Source of the DNA: JAXLYE01 sp046351595
GTDB taxonomy: Bacteria > Myxococcota_A > Polyangia > Palsa-1104 > JAEUJZ01
Direction: 5' to 3'
NCBI GenBank assembly: GCA_046351595.1
Contig: JAXLYE010000006.1
Location: 620,001 to 684,000 of the forward strand
DNA: 64,000 nt
Shown: one piece after another, positions 21,179 through 32,682 of the stretch
Position numbering within the stretch: the stretch's first letter is position 1
How the letters are laid out: each line of letters starts with the position of its first letter
The notes under the pieces: generated by a model
Database searches by the model: none
What the model saw: the letters and a program-made list of their open reading frames with translations, nothing else
Told to the model about the DNA's origin: nothing
Position numbers and translations under genes: made by a program

Positions 21179-24019
21179 TCACAGCTCGGGCGCGCAGGCG
21201 GTGTCTGCGACGGTTTCGATGGCGATGGCGGTCAGCGCCGCGCAGTAGTCGAGATCGATGTTGGCGAGCGTGTCGTGCGTGTCGTGGTAGCCCGAGCGGT
21301 TGATGTCGTAGTTCTCCATGAACAGAACGACCGGGATGCCCAGATCCGAGAAGATCTGCCCGTCGGTGTTGAACAGCGCCGAGCGCGGCTCCCACTCGAC
21401 GCGGATCTCGCCCGAGAGCGGCAGGTGCAGGAAGGGCGGCGGCGGCTCGCGGCCCTCGCTGCCTTCGGGGACGCGGCGGGCGCGCGCCAGGCCCCTGCGC
21501 TCGGGGCGGCGGTTCCACTCCGCGACGCAGCGGTTCCAGCGCCGGTTGGCGCGGTGGGCGATGAGCGCCAGGCGCTCGGCCGCGGCGCCCTCGCCCGGTG
21601 CGATCTGGAAGACGTCGCGCCCGCGGTCGCTGTTGTGGCCGATCATGTCGAGCACGTAGGCGGCGACGATGCGCACGTGCGAGACGTCGCGCGCGGCGCC
21701 GTCCTCGGTGCAAAGGGTCAGGCTGCGCTCGACCAGGGCCTGGCACAGCGCCCGCGCGCCCAGGCAGTCGGCCGGGAACTCCTCGCCGGTCAGGTGGACC
21801 AGCCAGACGTCGCGCTCGAGCCGACCGGCGGCCGCGAGCGGCAACAGCTGCTCCGCCGCCAGCAGGAGCGCCGTCGTCGCCGAGTGGTTGTCGTCGGCAC
21901 CGCAGGCCGGGGCGCGCAGCGCGTCGCCGCCGCGCTCCTTGTAGAACACGTCCTCCATGTACGCGGTGTCGTAGTGGTCGGCCATCACCACCGCCTGGCT
22001 GCGGTCGCGCCCGGGGATCACGACCACGACGTTCCGCTCGTGCACGCCGTGCTGGTTCTTGAGCCAGCCCTGCATCCACGGGAACGCAAAGTCCGTCTCC
22101 CAGCGGAAGCGGTGATCGAGCACCTCGGCGCGACCGCCGAGGCCGTGCCGCGCGATGAGCTCCCGGTAGCGCGCGTGCAGGTGATCGCCGAGCGCCTCGA
22201 GGTCGCGGTGCGGGTGCGTGATCACGTGCGCGGCGGCCGCCGCGGGCCCGCCGTGCCGGCCGCGGTTGACCGAGATGCCGTCGGCGTCATTCTTCTGGCG
22301 GAAGTCGCCGTGCGCGAGCTGCGCGATGCTCGCCCAGATCTGCTCCTCGAAGGCGCGCGTGCCCAGGTGCTGGAGCACCCGCGGCGCGCCCGGATCCTCG
22401 TCGCTGCCAAGCGCGCCGCGCAGCGTCTCGGCGAGCGCTGTGCCCGCGGCGCGATCCGCGGCCTGAGCCGGCAGCGAGTCCAGCCACGCGTCGAGCGTCG
22501 TCTCGTGGCCGATGCGCAGCAGCGCCCGCGCCAGCGCCGGCGGCAGCGGCCGACCGAGCCGCGCGCACGCCTCGAGCAGCTTGCGCGCGTTGTGGCTGGT
22601 GGTGTGGCGCAGGCGCCCGGGATCCCGAGGGAAGGCGCTCGCCGCGGCGACGTGCGCGGGCCGGGCCAGGAGGCGCGGCGTGAGGTACAGCGGCTCGGCG
22701 CCGTCGGCCTCGGCGCTGACGTAGCCGAGCGGCCCGCGCGCGAAACGAGCGGCCCCCGGCACCGCCCCGGCCCGGGCGATGAGCGGCAGGTGCCAGAACA
22801 GCTCGCGCCGGCCGGCGCGCATCGGCGGGAAGTACATGCGGTAGCCGAAGCGACCGCCGGCATCGACGGCACGGGCGGCGCGCGCCATGGCCTCGGCGTC
22901 CGCGCGCGGTCCGTCGAGCAGCAGCCGATAGTCCGAGGTCCAGATCTGCGCGTTGCGCGCCATCGGCTTGTCGTACAGGTCCACCGCCTCGGGCGTGGTC
23001 GAGAACAGCGCCAGCGACACCTTGTCGGTGTAGTCGGCGAGGCCGCGCAGGCCGGCGTCGCGCGGGACGCGCTGGAAGCGGTGCGTGCGCACCAGCTGCG
23101 GCACCACGCGGTGCCCGTGCGACCGCGGCGATGCGCTGCCCTCGTCGAGCCAGCCCGACTGCGGGATGCGCAGGGTGCAGCTCGACTCTACGCGCGGGAA
23201 CAGGTGCAGCAGCGGGATCTGCAGCGCGCGCGGCAGCTCCGCGGCGAGCTGCCGGTGCCCGCTGTGCTCGAAGAACAGCAGGCTGGCCGGGTGCGGCACG
23301 AGCGCGAGCCGCCCGTCGAGGAACGCCGCCCGCACCGCCGCCGGCAGCCGCGCGAACGGGGTCAGCGTGACGAGCGCGCGCACCGCCCCCTCTTCGATCC
23401 GCGTGTCCCCGAGCAGGTGCGGCCGCAGCGCCTCCGGCAGCCCGTCGCGCTCGGGATCCTCGACGAGGATCTTGAAGGGCCCGGCGATCCCGGCCCACGC
23501 CAGCAGCGCCTCTAGCGTCGCCAGATCGAGCCCGCTGAAGAACGGCCGCGCCGGCCCGTCGTGGCTGGCGCCGAACAAGGTCCAGCGGTGGTTGCCCTTG
23601 TCGTCCTGCGTGCGCGACAGCGCCAGCGGGCAGATGATGACCAGCGGTGCGTCGGCGAGCCGGCCCGCGCGCGCAGCCGCCGCGAGCTCGTCCGGCCACG
23701 CCGGGTTCGCGGTCAGCAGCCGGCTCGACAGCCCGTGCGGCTGCCCGCGCCCGAGCCGCCCGAGCTCGGCGACGAGGCGCGCCGCGATGCGCTCGAGGCC
23801 GGGCGCGAGATCGTGCGCCTGCTCGTACTCGCTGATGTCCAGGGAATAGCCGTCCGAGACTCCGAACGACGAGGCCGCGGCCGCGCGCAGCGGCGCGTAG
23901 GGCTTGATGCCGACATACGGCGGCGGCATGCGCTCGGAGTAGGCGCGCAGCGGGAACCGGGCGCCTCGGTCGCGCGCGCCCTGCGCCTCTGCCTCGATGC
24001 GCTGCCAGGGCTCTATCAT
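21179..24019 (-). CDS. M28-family metallopeptidase with ~600-residue N-terminal extension
   Basis: 946 residues from ATG 24019; upstream bases belong to the divergent promoter region. The last ~330 residues are an M28 (aminopeptidase Y/Q-like) domain. The zinc ligands can be followed: HYD (682-684), GADDNHS (~708), GEE with E746-E747, LDMIGH (D791) and a late His in YHDTHDT. The first 600 residues have no recognisable family and no signal peptide, only short motifs such as WTLFGASHDGPARPFF. It probably hydrolyses a peptide or amide bond. The extension may be a substrate or partner domain. Confidence 0.78.
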   Translation of the reverse strand: MIEPWQRIEAEAQGARDRGARFPLRAYSERMPPPYVGIKPYAPLRAAAASSFGVSDGYSLDISEYEQAHDLAPGLERIAARLVAELGRLGRGQPHGLSSRLLTANPAWPDELAAAARAGRLADAPLVIICPLALSRTQDDKGNHRWTLFGASHDGPARPFFSGLDLATLEALLAWAGIAGPFKILVEDPERDGLPEALRPHLLGDTRIEEGAVRALVTLTPFARLPAAVRAAFLDGRLALVPHPASLLFFEHSGHRQLAAELPRALQIPLLHLFPRVESSCTLRIPQSGWLDEGSASPRSHGHRVVPQLVRTHRFQRVPRDAGLRGLADYTDKVSLALFSTTPEAVDLYDKPMARNAQIWTSDYRLLLDGPRADAEAMARAARAVDAGGRFGYRMYFPPMRAGRRELFWHLPLIARAGAVPGAARFARGPLGYVSAEADGAEPLYLTPRLLARPAHVAAASAFPRDPGRLRHTTSHNARKLLEACARLGRPLPPALARALLRIGHETTLDAWLDSLPAQAADRAAGTALAETLRGALGSDEDPGAPRVLQHLGTRAFEEQIWASIAQLAHGDFRQKNDADGISVNRGRHGGPAAAAAHVITHPHRDLEALGDHLHARYRELIARHGLGGRAEVLDHRFRWETDFAFPWMQGWLKNQHGVHERNVVVVIPGRDRSQAVVMADHYDTAYMEDVFYKERGGDALRAPACGADDNHSATTALLLAAEQLLPLAAAGRLERDVWLVHLTGEEFPADCLGARALCQALVERSLTLCTEDGAARDVSHVRIVAAYVLDMIGHNSDRGRDVFQIAPGEGAAAERLALIAHRANRRWNRCVAEWNRRPERRGLARARRVPEGSEGREPPPPFLHLPLSGEIRVEWEPRSALFNTDGQIFSDLGIPVVLFMENYDINRSGYHDTHDTLANIDLDYCAALTAIAIETVADTACAPEL

Positions 24020-24103
24020 CAGCCAGAGCGTACAGACAATCGCGGGCCGCGCGCAGGAAACGTCGCGCTGGTCTGGGCCCGGCCGGCGATCTACGGTCGG
24101 CCC
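24020..24103. promoter_or_regulatory. divergent promoter interval (M28 peptidase / molybdoenzyme)
   Basis: 84 bases separate two divergent starts, so both promoters must lie here or inside the genes. No clear hexamers seen; GATCTACGG near 24090 is the most -10-like segment for the plus-strand gene. Confidence 0.3.
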
Positions 24104-26356
<2,253 letters not shown>

Positions 26357-26361
26357 GGGCC

Positions 26362-26385
26362 GCCAGGACGCGCCGGATTCCTGGC
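26362..26385 (+). terminator. possible weak terminator hairpin after the molybdoenzyme gene
   Basis: GCCAGG at 26362-26367 pairs with CCTGGC at 26380-26385, just past the stop, followed by GTTAGCCTTTTGG. Stem only 6 bp and T-run short, so weak support. Confidence 0.3.
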
Positions 26386-26472
26386 CGTTAGCCTTTTGGC
26401 GCGCGCGGCGCGGCGTCTGTGGTAAAAGCCGGTGGCCGCTCTCCGACGGAGCCGCAGCATGAGGAACCAGCC

Positions 26473-27021
26473 ATGAAGAAGCCGATCCGGGGTCAGCTCC
26501 TGTTCGCGCTGTTCGCGCTCGCGGTCGCGGTGTTCGCGGCCTTCTCGTACACGGCGCTGCGGCGCGCGCAGCACCTGCGCTTCGCCATCAGCATCCACGC
26601 GGTGCCCGAGTCGCCGTACAAAGAGCTCGTGCCGCTCAACGTGCCGATCCAGGTGCGCATCGACAAGCGCACTGCCGGCCACTCGCCGCTGATCGCGCTG
26701 GCCATGCTGCTCGACGGCAACGGCGTGAAGCTGCGCGAGCTGCAGCCGATGGCGGTGCGGACGCTGCCCTCGGGCAAGCTGACCGAGGAGGCGACGTTCG
26801 AGCCGCTGACCGCGCTGCCCGGCCAGGGGCTGCTCGCCGGGGTCGTCGTGCGGCTGCCGGCCGACACGCCCGAGCTGCGCGCCCGCATCGAGTCGGCGCT
26901 GACCTCGGGCCAGGCCAAGAAGCCGTCGCTGCCGCGCGTCTTCAGCCACATGCTGGCGACGTCGCGCGAGCTCGGAGGCCACGCCGAGCTGACGCAGGTC
27001 ATGGTGCGCGAGAAGCTCTAG
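26473..27021 (+). CDS. membrane-anchored envelope protein of unknown function
   Basis: 182 residues from ATG 26473 with GAGGA eight bases before it. One N-terminal TM (LLFALFALAVAVFAAFSYTAL, residues 8-30) without a clear cleavage site, so probably a bitopic inner-membrane protein with a periplasmic domain. The rest has amphipathic beta-type segments (LVPLNVPIQVRIDKR, LLAGVVVRLPAD) and no Cys. No family recognised. Not obviously co-regulated with the small secreted protein that follows, which has its own hairpin-containing leader. Confidence 0.6.
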   Translation: MKKPIRGQLLFALFALAVAVFAAFSYTALRRAQHLRFAISIHAVPESPYKELVPLNVPIQVRIDKRTAGHSPLIALAMLLDGNGVKLRELQPMAVRTLPSGKLTEEATFEPLTALPGQGLLAGVVVRLPADTPELRARIESALTSGQAKKPSLPRVFSHMLATSRELGGHAELTQVMVREKL

Positions 27022-27070
27022 CCGCGCCCGTCCAATCCAGTTCGCATGGGCGCCATGAGGGCGTCATCCC

Positions 27071-27115
27071 GACGTCGGCCACGACGTCCAGTCGAGGCGT
27101 CGGTCACGACGTCTC
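27071..27115 (+). promoter_or_regulatory. two tandem inverted repeats in the leader of the small secreted protein
   Basis: First repeat: GACGTCG (27071-27077), loop GCCA, CGACGTC (27082-27088). Second: GAGGCGTCG (27094-27102), loop GTCA, CGACGTCTC (27107-27115), with one G-T pair. Centres are 25 bp apart. They could be paired operators or two RNA hairpins upstream of the GGAGGAG ribosome site at ~27125. The repeats end 50 bases after the preceding stop. Confidence 0.6.
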
Positions 27116-27137
27116 AATCAACACGGAGGAGTTTGTC

Positions 27138-27419
27138 ATGAAGAAGTCTGCGCTGCTGTCCTTCCTCGGGGTCTCGCTGGTCGCGCTCACCGCTCAGGCC
27201 GCGGTGACCGTGCGCTACCACAACGGCGACTCGCAGAAGCACACGTTCCAGGCCGTGTGCAGCGGCAGCCACTACACCGTGAGCTTCGACAGCAGCACCA
27301 CCGGGTCGACCACCATCCAGGGCTCGGCGCCCTGTGTCGTCAAGACGCAGCACGGCGAGGTCACGCTCAAGGGCGGTGAGAACCTGGAGATCAAGAACGG
27401 CAAGATCGAGGTGAAGTAG
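27138..27419 (+). CDS. small secreted beta-rich protein
   Basis: 93 residues after a strong CGGAGGAG ribosome site. A signal peptide (KKSALLSFLGVSLVALTAQA) leaves a ~70-residue mature protein, with two Cys that could form a disulfide (QAVCSGS; APCVVK) and alternating hydrophobic residues typical of a beta sandwich. Lower GC and Lys-rich compared with neighbours. No family recognised; likely periplasmic or secreted. Confidence 0.7.
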   Translation: MKKSALLSFLGVSLVALTAQAAVTVRYHNGDSQKHTFQAVCSGSHYTVSFDSSTTGSTTIQGSAPCVVKTQHGEVTLKGGENLEIKNGKIEVK

Positions 27420-27459
27420 CTCGAGCACGGCAGGGCGCCGGCGGGCGGCCCCGAGCGGC

Positions 27460-28283
27460 CTAGTTCGCGTACATCTGCGACGGGTCGTCGTCGCGCCGCG
27501 CGCCCTGCACCGGATTCGGCTCCGCCGGCTGCCGGATCGGCAGCGTCTGGATCTGGCTGAGATCCTGGCCGACCAGGTTGCTCCAGCCGCGGGTGACGCT
27601 GGGGTTGTTGCCCTGGTACTGCTCCATGCCGCGGATGTGGCTGGTGTCCAGGCCCGTGCCCTGGAGCCAGCGGATCGTCTCGTCGGTGCTGCGCCCCGCG
27701 AGGTTGCCCGCCTGATCGAGCGCCCACTGCGACGCGTTGCCGGCTTGATCCGCGGCCCAGTTGTAGGCGCCCTGCGCCCAGCCCGGCACCCAGCCCGGCG
27801 GTCGCTGACCGGCGCTGTCGAGGTTCTGGTTGGCCTGCTGGCCCGCCTGATCGAGCGCGCCGTTGACGTTGCTGCCGGTCGCGTTCTGCAGGAGGCCCTG
27901 GATGAACGAGCTCGGGTTGGTCGGGCTCGAGGCCTCGGGCCCCGGCTTGCTGCGGTTGTCGGTCAGCGTCTGGAGCACGTTGCCGTCGGCGGCGCGGCCC
28001 TGGAACTGGCTGCCGGTGCCGCCGGTGTCCTGCTGGAACTGGGCGTACATCTCGGGCGAGTAGTTGCCGTGCTGGCCGACGGAGTCCAGGTACTGCGCGA
28101 AGCGCACCATGCTGACGACGTTGGCGTCGTTGGTGATGTCGTGTCGACCGACCGCGCCGGGATCGGACTGCCGCTGCACGGACAGGTCGTAGTAGTTCTC
28201 GCCGCCGCCCATGCCGACGCGGATCGTCTCGCCGATCTCGCTCTGCGTGCGCTGGCCGTTGGGGCCGACGTTATTGCTGGTGA
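27460..28283 (-). pseudogene. 3' half of a gene split by the integrated elements (gene X, C-terminal part)
   Basis: A minus-strand frame runs from the att core at 28283 to TAG at 27460. It is open only a further ~50 bases past the core (to a stop at 28333-28335) with no start codon, and the first ATG (28212) has no ribosome site, so the gene is 5'-truncated. At the junction it reads LTSNN-VGPNGQRTQ. The frame at the right window edge reads VTNITSNN and then diverges. The two halves share the TSNN codons in the same phase and plausibly form one protein. This part is Gln/Asn/Gly-rich with repeats of (L/A)DQAGN/Q (ALDQAGQQ, AADQAGN, ALDQAGN). No family recognised. Confidence 0.72.
28269..28283 (-). 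other. left attachment site (attL) of the composite insertion
   Basis: The core CGTTATTGCTGGTGA, plus the next two bases GG, is identical over 17 bases to 39840-39856. The 15-base core is also at 63861-63875. The left flank belongs to gene X; the right flank is element DNA. Confidence 0.7.
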
Positions 28284-28388
28284 GGATGCCGCCGCGGTGC
28301 CCTCGCCGCTTCGGGCCGGGCAGCGGATCGTTTCAGGTCGGAGCCGATCGATGAGCGGACCCGCGGCAGCGGATTGCATAGGGCCCTA

Positions 28389-29720
28389 TCAATTGGCATC
28401 GCCCAGCGAGTACCTGAGCGAGACGTGGGCCACGGCCTGCTGGTACATCGCGCGCGTCAGGTTGAGGCGCGCCTGGTTCAGCGCCGCCTGCGACTCGAGC
28501 AGATCCGTCGTCGTCGCCGAGCCGGCCTTGAGCAGGACGTTGGTGACGCGGTACGCCTCCTCGGCGCTGGCGATGGTCTTCTGCGCCAGGTCCACGGCGC
28601 TGCGCGCGGCCGTGCTCTGCGCCAGCTCGCTCGTCACCTCGGTCGCGATCTGGCGCTGCTGCTGCGCCAGATCCTCGCGCGCGGCCGCGGCCAAAAGGCG
28701 ACTGGCGCGCAGCTGGTAGTACGACGCGCCCCACTCCCAGAACGCCCACTGCGCCTTGAGGCCGACCGACACCGCGTTGGGCGGAGCGAACGCCTGCCCG
28801 TCGATGCGCACGTACGTCCCCTCGACGTTGAGCTCGGGCAAGAACGCATACAGCCGGCTGCGCGCCTGGTGCTGCGAGGCGCTGATCACGTGCTGCTGCA
28901 GCTGGATCTCGGGCCGGGCCGACGCCGCCTGTGTCACCGCGGCCTGCACCTTGGGCGGCTCGCTGCGCGAGGCGTCCAAGAGCTCCTTGGGCTCGACCAG
29001 CTCGCCGCCCTCTTCGAGCGTGCGGCCGACCGCGATCAGCACCGCCGCGCGCGCCGCATCCGCCTGCGCCTGCGCCTGCACGCCCTGCTGCCGCGCGTTG
29101 GCCTTGGCGACCTGCAGCCGCAGGATGTCGGCGTTGGTCAGCACACCGGCCTTGAGCTTGGCCTCGGCGATGACGATCTGCTCGGTCAGCTCGTCCTCGG
29201 ACTGCTTGGCGATCTCGGTCAGCGCCTTGGCCTCGAAGTAGCGCAGGAAGCCCAGGCGCAGCCCGCGCCGCACCGCCGCCTGCGCCGCGCGCGCCTGCGC
29301 CGCCGTCGCCGACGCGGTCGCGCGCTGGGCGCGATACTCCTCGATGAGGCGGGCCAGCCCGAGCAGCGGCTGCGAGGCGTTGAGCACGAGGGTGTTGGTG
29401 TCCTGATCACGCAGCACGAACTTCTGCCCGGGCGCGAGCTCGAACGGCGCTACGAACGGGCTGCTGTAGTGCTGGAACTCGTTCTGGAACCGCAGCGCCG
29501 GCAGCATGTGGCCGCGCACCGAGCGCGCCACGTCCTCGGCCGAGCGCGCGCGCGCGTCGATGCTGCGCAGCTGCGGGTTGGTCTCGAGCGCCAGCCGCTC
29601 GGCCTCGCCCAGCGTCAGGCTGCGACCCTCGGCGTGGGCGCTTGCGCCGGGCCCAAGGACCACGGCCACGGCCGCGGCCGCGCCCAGCACGTGCGGCAGG
29701 AGCATCTTCAGCGGGCGCAT
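28389..29720 (-). CDS. TolC-family outer-membrane efflux protein (EmrAB partner)
   Basis: 443 residues, ATG 29720, two bases after the adaptor stop. Signal peptide ends near ASAHAEG; two efflux repeats follow (LTLGEAERLALETNPQL... and LAQQQRQIATEVTSELAQSTAARSAVDLAQKTIASAEEAYRVTNVLLKAG). Last gene of a TetR-regulated operon. It forms the outer-membrane exit for the MFS pump, as TolC does for EmrAB. Note that it is distinct from the TolC-like gene at 13701. Confidence 0.9.
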   Translation of the reverse strand: MRPLKMLLPHVLGAAAAVAVVLGPGASAHAEGRSLTLGEAERLALETNPQLRSIDARARSAEDVARSVRGHMLPALRFQNEFQHYSSPFVAPFELAPGQKFVLRDQDTNTLVLNASQPLLGLARLIEEYRAQRATASATAAQARAAQAAVRRGLRLGFLRYFEAKALTEIAKQSEDELTEQIVIAEAKLKAGVLTNADILRLQVAKANARQQGVQAQAQADAARAAVLIAVGRTLEEGGELVEPKELLDASRSEPPKVQAAVTQAASARPEIQLQQHVISASQHQARSRLYAFLPELNVEGTYVRIDGQAFAPPNAVSVGLKAQWAFWEWGASYYQLRASRLLAAAAREDLAQQQRQIATEVTSELAQSTAARSAVDLAQKTIASAEEAYRVTNVLLKAGSATTTDLLESQAALNQARLNLTRAMYQQAVAHVSLRYSLGDAN

Positions 29721-29722
29721 GG

Positions 29723-31072
29723 CTACCGGCCTCCGCTCAAAAAGACCTGCACCTCGGCCGAGAGCCCGGCGCGAAGCGTGAGATCGGCCGGCGGGTTCAC
29801 CAGCGCGATGCGCACCGGCACGCGCTGCACCACCTTCACGAAGTTGCCGGTCGCGTTGTCCGCGGGCAAAAGCGCGAAGCTCGCGCCCGTGCCGCCGGCC
29901 AGGCTCTCGACGCGCCCCTCGAGCGGGCGGCCGGGATAGGCGTCGACGTGGACGACCGCGCGCTGCCCGGGCTTCATCTGACCGACCTGCGTCTCCTTGA
30001 AGTTGGCCGTGACGTAGACCGCGAGCGGCACCACCTCGACCACCGGCTGCCCGACGGACAAGAGCTGCCCCTCGCGCGCCGACAGCTTGGACGCGATGCC
30101 GTCGGTCGGCGAGACGATCCGGGTGTACGAGAGCTGCAGCTTCGCCAGCTCCAGCATCGCCTCGGCGCTGCGCACGCGCGCGTGCGCCAGCTCGGCCCCG
30201 GCGCGGGCGCCCGCCAGCTGCGCGTCGATCGGCTCGCTCTGGCTGAGCCGCCCCTTGGCCTCCCGCACGCGCGTGCGCGCCGCCTCCTTGGACTCGCGCG
30301 CCACCGCGACCTGGGCCTGCGCCTGGGCCAGCGCCGCCTGCGCCGCGTCGTAGGCAATCTGCGCGCTGTCCAGGCGCTCCTGCGGCACGGCGTTGGCCGC
30401 GCGCAGCTCCCGCGCACGATCGAGATCGATCTTCGCCTTGCGCGCCTCGGCCTGCGAGCGCAAGAGCGTCGCCTGCGCCGCCGACACCTGCGCCTCGGCA
30501 CTGCCGACACCAACGGTGGTTCCCGAGAGCATCGCCTTGGCGCTCATCAGGCCGCCGCGCGAGGTCGCGTCCACGACCTTGACCTGCGCGTCCGCGGCCT
30601 CGGCCTGCGCCTGCGCGGTTGCCAGCTCGGCCTCGGCCTGCTTCAGCCGCGCCGCGTAGTCCGCGCGATCCAGCTCCGCGATCAGATCGCCCTTCTTGAC
30701 GATCTGGTTCTCGGTGATGTGGACCTTCAGCACCTGGCCCGCGACGCGCGTCGCCACCGCGACCATGTCCGAGGTGATCTGCGCGGCATCGGTGTCCTCC
30801 TTGCCCGCGCCAAGGTACGTGAAGGCGCCGAAGCCGATGCCGCCGATCAGGACGAGGACCAGCAGCACCCGCAGCGGTCGCGGCACGCCGCGCTTCGGCT
30901 CGGCCGGCCGCGCTCCCACCGCGGTCGCAGCGACGGACGACGTCGGGCTCGGCCCGGTCGGCCCGGTCGGAGCGCCATGGCCGGCCGCGACCACCGGGGC
31001 CATCGGAGGGAGGGTATCGGGCGCGCGCAGCGGCTGCGGCGCGGCGCTGCTTGTCTCAACTGGAGCGTCCAT
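29723..31072 (-). CDS. EmrA-type membrane fusion protein
   Basis: 449 residues. ATG 31072 is preferred over the GTG at 31078, because the GAGG site lies seven bases before the ATG and only overlaps the GTG. A ~65-residue Pro/Ala-rich cytoplasmic lead is followed by one TM (VLLVLVLIGGIGFGAFTYL), a lipoyl half-motif (TRVAGQVLKVHITENQIVKKGDLIAELD), a very long Ala-rich coiled-coil hairpin (~150-300) and RIVSPTDGIASKLSAREGQLLSVGQPVVEVV. It couples the DHA2 pump to the TolC-like channel. Confidence 0.92.
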   Translation of the reverse strand: MDAPVETSSAAPQPLRAPDTLPPMAPVVAAGHGAPTGPTGPSPTSSVAATAVGARPAEPKRGVPRPLRVLLVLVLIGGIGFGAFTYLGAGKEDTDAAQITSDMVAVATRVAGQVLKVHITENQIVKKGDLIAELDRADYAARLKQAEAELATAQAQAEAADAQVKVVDATSRGGLMSAKAMLSGTTVGVGSAEAQVSAAQATLLRSQAEARKAKIDLDRARELRAANAVPQERLDSAQIAYDAAQAALAQAQAQVAVARESKEAARTRVREAKGRLSQSEPIDAQLAGARAGAELAHARVRSAEAMLELAKLQLSYTRIVSPTDGIASKLSAREGQLLSVGQPVVEVVPLAVYVTANFKETQVGQMKPGQRAVVHVDAYPGRPLEGRVESLAGGTGASFALLPADNATGNFVKVVQRVPVRIALVNPPADLTLRAGLSAEVQVFLSGGR

Positions 31073-31074
31073 CT

Positions 31075-32682
31075 TCACACCTCAACGTGGACATCAGCCG
31101 CGGGTCCGCTCGTCTTCGACGAGCTGCGCATCACAAGGACCAGCGGCAGCACACACAGGAAACAGATTCCCGCGAGTAGAAACAGCTTCTCGAACGACAG
31201 CACCATGGACTGCCGCATCACGCTCCCGAACAGCGTGCCCTGCGCGACCTGCGCGGCGGCGCCCGGCGGCAGCCCGTGCTGCACGAGCGTCTGCTGCATC
31301 ATCGACATCTGGTTCACGAGCTCGGGCCGCCCGGGGTAAAGGTGCGCCACCAGGCCGTAGCGCGCCTGCGTCGCGTAGCGGCTGATCAGCGACGCGAAGA
31401 TCGCCAGACCGACGGAGCCGCCGATCTGCCGCAGCAGCGAGTTGAGGCCCGTCGCATCCGCCATCTTGAGGCGCGGGATGCTCGCCAGCGCCACCGTGGT
31501 CAGCGGGATGAACAGGCACGCGAACGCGAAGCCCTGCAGCACCAGCACGCTCATGACCGTGCGCGCCGTGGTGTCGAGCGTGTAGTGGCTCATCTGGTAC
31601 GCGCTGATCGAGAACAGGACGATGCCGGCGCTGATGAAGATGCGCGGCGAAACCTTGTTGTACAGCCGCCCCACGATCGGCATCGCGAACATCATCGCCA
31701 GCGAGCGAGGCATCAGCGCCAGGCCCGACTGCGTCGCCGTGAACCCGAGCATCTCCTGCATGAACAGCGGCAGGAGGAACGTCTGCGTCATCAGCATCGC
31801 GAACATGATCGAGCCGATGACCGTGCCCGAGGCGAACACGCTGTCCTTGAAGAGCGACAGGTCGACGACGGGCAGCGGCGCGGTCAGCTCGCGCGAGATG
31901 AACGTGAACAGCGTGATGATCGAGACGAGCGCGCACACGGTGATGAGGCGCGACTCGAACCAGTCATTGCGCGCGCCCTCCTCCAGCACGTACTGCGTCG
32001 CGGCCAGGCACACGGTCAGAAGGATGATGCCGCTCCAGTCGATGTTGTTGCGCTGCGCGGCCGCGGCCTTCTGGTTGGCGGCGCGGATGTCCTCGGGCTC
32101 GTGTACAAAGCGCGAGACCATGAGCAGCGCCAGCGCGCCGACCGGCAGGTTGATGTAGAAGATCCACGGCCACGAGTAGTTGTCGATCAGCCAGCCGCCC
32201 AGCGTCGGACCGAACGCCGGGCCGAGCACGACCGCCATGCCGAAGACGGCGGAGGCCATGCCCTGCTCTTCCGGCGGGAAGGTCTGGCGCAGGATCGCCT
32301 GCTCGGTCGGCTGCAGCGCGCCGGCGCCCAGCCCCTGGACGATGCGCGCAGCGATCATCAGGCCCAGCGAGTGCGCCATGCCGCACAGCGCCGAGCCGAA
32401 CACGAACAGCCCCAGCGCGAACAGGTAGACGCGCTTCTGGCCGAACAGGCGCCCCAGGAACGCGGTCAGCGGCATGACGATGACGGTGGCGATGACGAAC
32501 GCCGTCGTCACCCAGGTGATCTCCTCGACCGTCGCGCCGAGCGAGCCGCGCAGCTGCGGGATGGCGACGTTGACGATCGAGGCGTCGATGGCGCCCATCA
32601 GCGTCCCGAAGGTGACGGACACCGTCACCAGCCACTTGTTGACCGGCCTGCGCGGCGCGGCCGGTGCGCCTGCGGCCGTCAC
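31075..32682 (-). CDS. EmrB/QacA-type 14-TM MFS drug exporter (DHA2)
   Basis: 535 residues from a GTG overlapping the tetR stop (GTGA at 32679-32682). Fourteen hydrophobic segments, the N-terminal motif D1 MGAIDASIVNVAIPQL, motif A GRLFGQKRVYL and motif C GPAFGPTLGGWLID are typical of proton-driven DHA2 antiporters such as EmrB. Extra sequence upstream in the frame is a shadow of tetR. Forms a tripartite pump with 29723 and 28389. Substrates unknown; probably hydrophobic toxicants or a product of the neighbouring genes. Confidence 0.93.
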   Translation of the reverse strand: MTAAGAPAAPRRPVNKWLVTVSVTFGTLMGAIDASIVNVAIPQLRGSLGATVEEITWVTTAFVIATVIVMPLTAFLGRLFGQKRVYLFALGLFVFGSALCGMAHSLGLMIAARIVQGLGAGALQPTEQAILRQTFPPEEQGMASAVFGMAVVLGPAFGPTLGGWLIDNYSWPWIFYINLPVGALALLMVSRFVHEPEDIRAANQKAAAAQRNNIDWSGIILLTVCLAATQYVLEEGARNDWFESRLITVCALVSIITLFTFISRELTAPLPVVDLSLFKDSVFASGTVIGSIMFAMLMTQTFLLPLFMQEMLGFTATQSGLALMPRSLAMMFAMPIVGRLYNKVSPRIFISAGIVLFSISAYQMSHYTLDTTARTVMSVLVLQGFAFACLFIPLTTVALASIPRLKMADATGLNSLLRQIGGSVGLAIFASLISRYATQARYGLVAHLYPGRPELVNQMSMMQQTLVQHGLPPGAAAQVAQGTLFGSVMRQSMVLSFEKLFLLAGICFLCVLPLVLVMRSSSKTSGPAADVHVEV

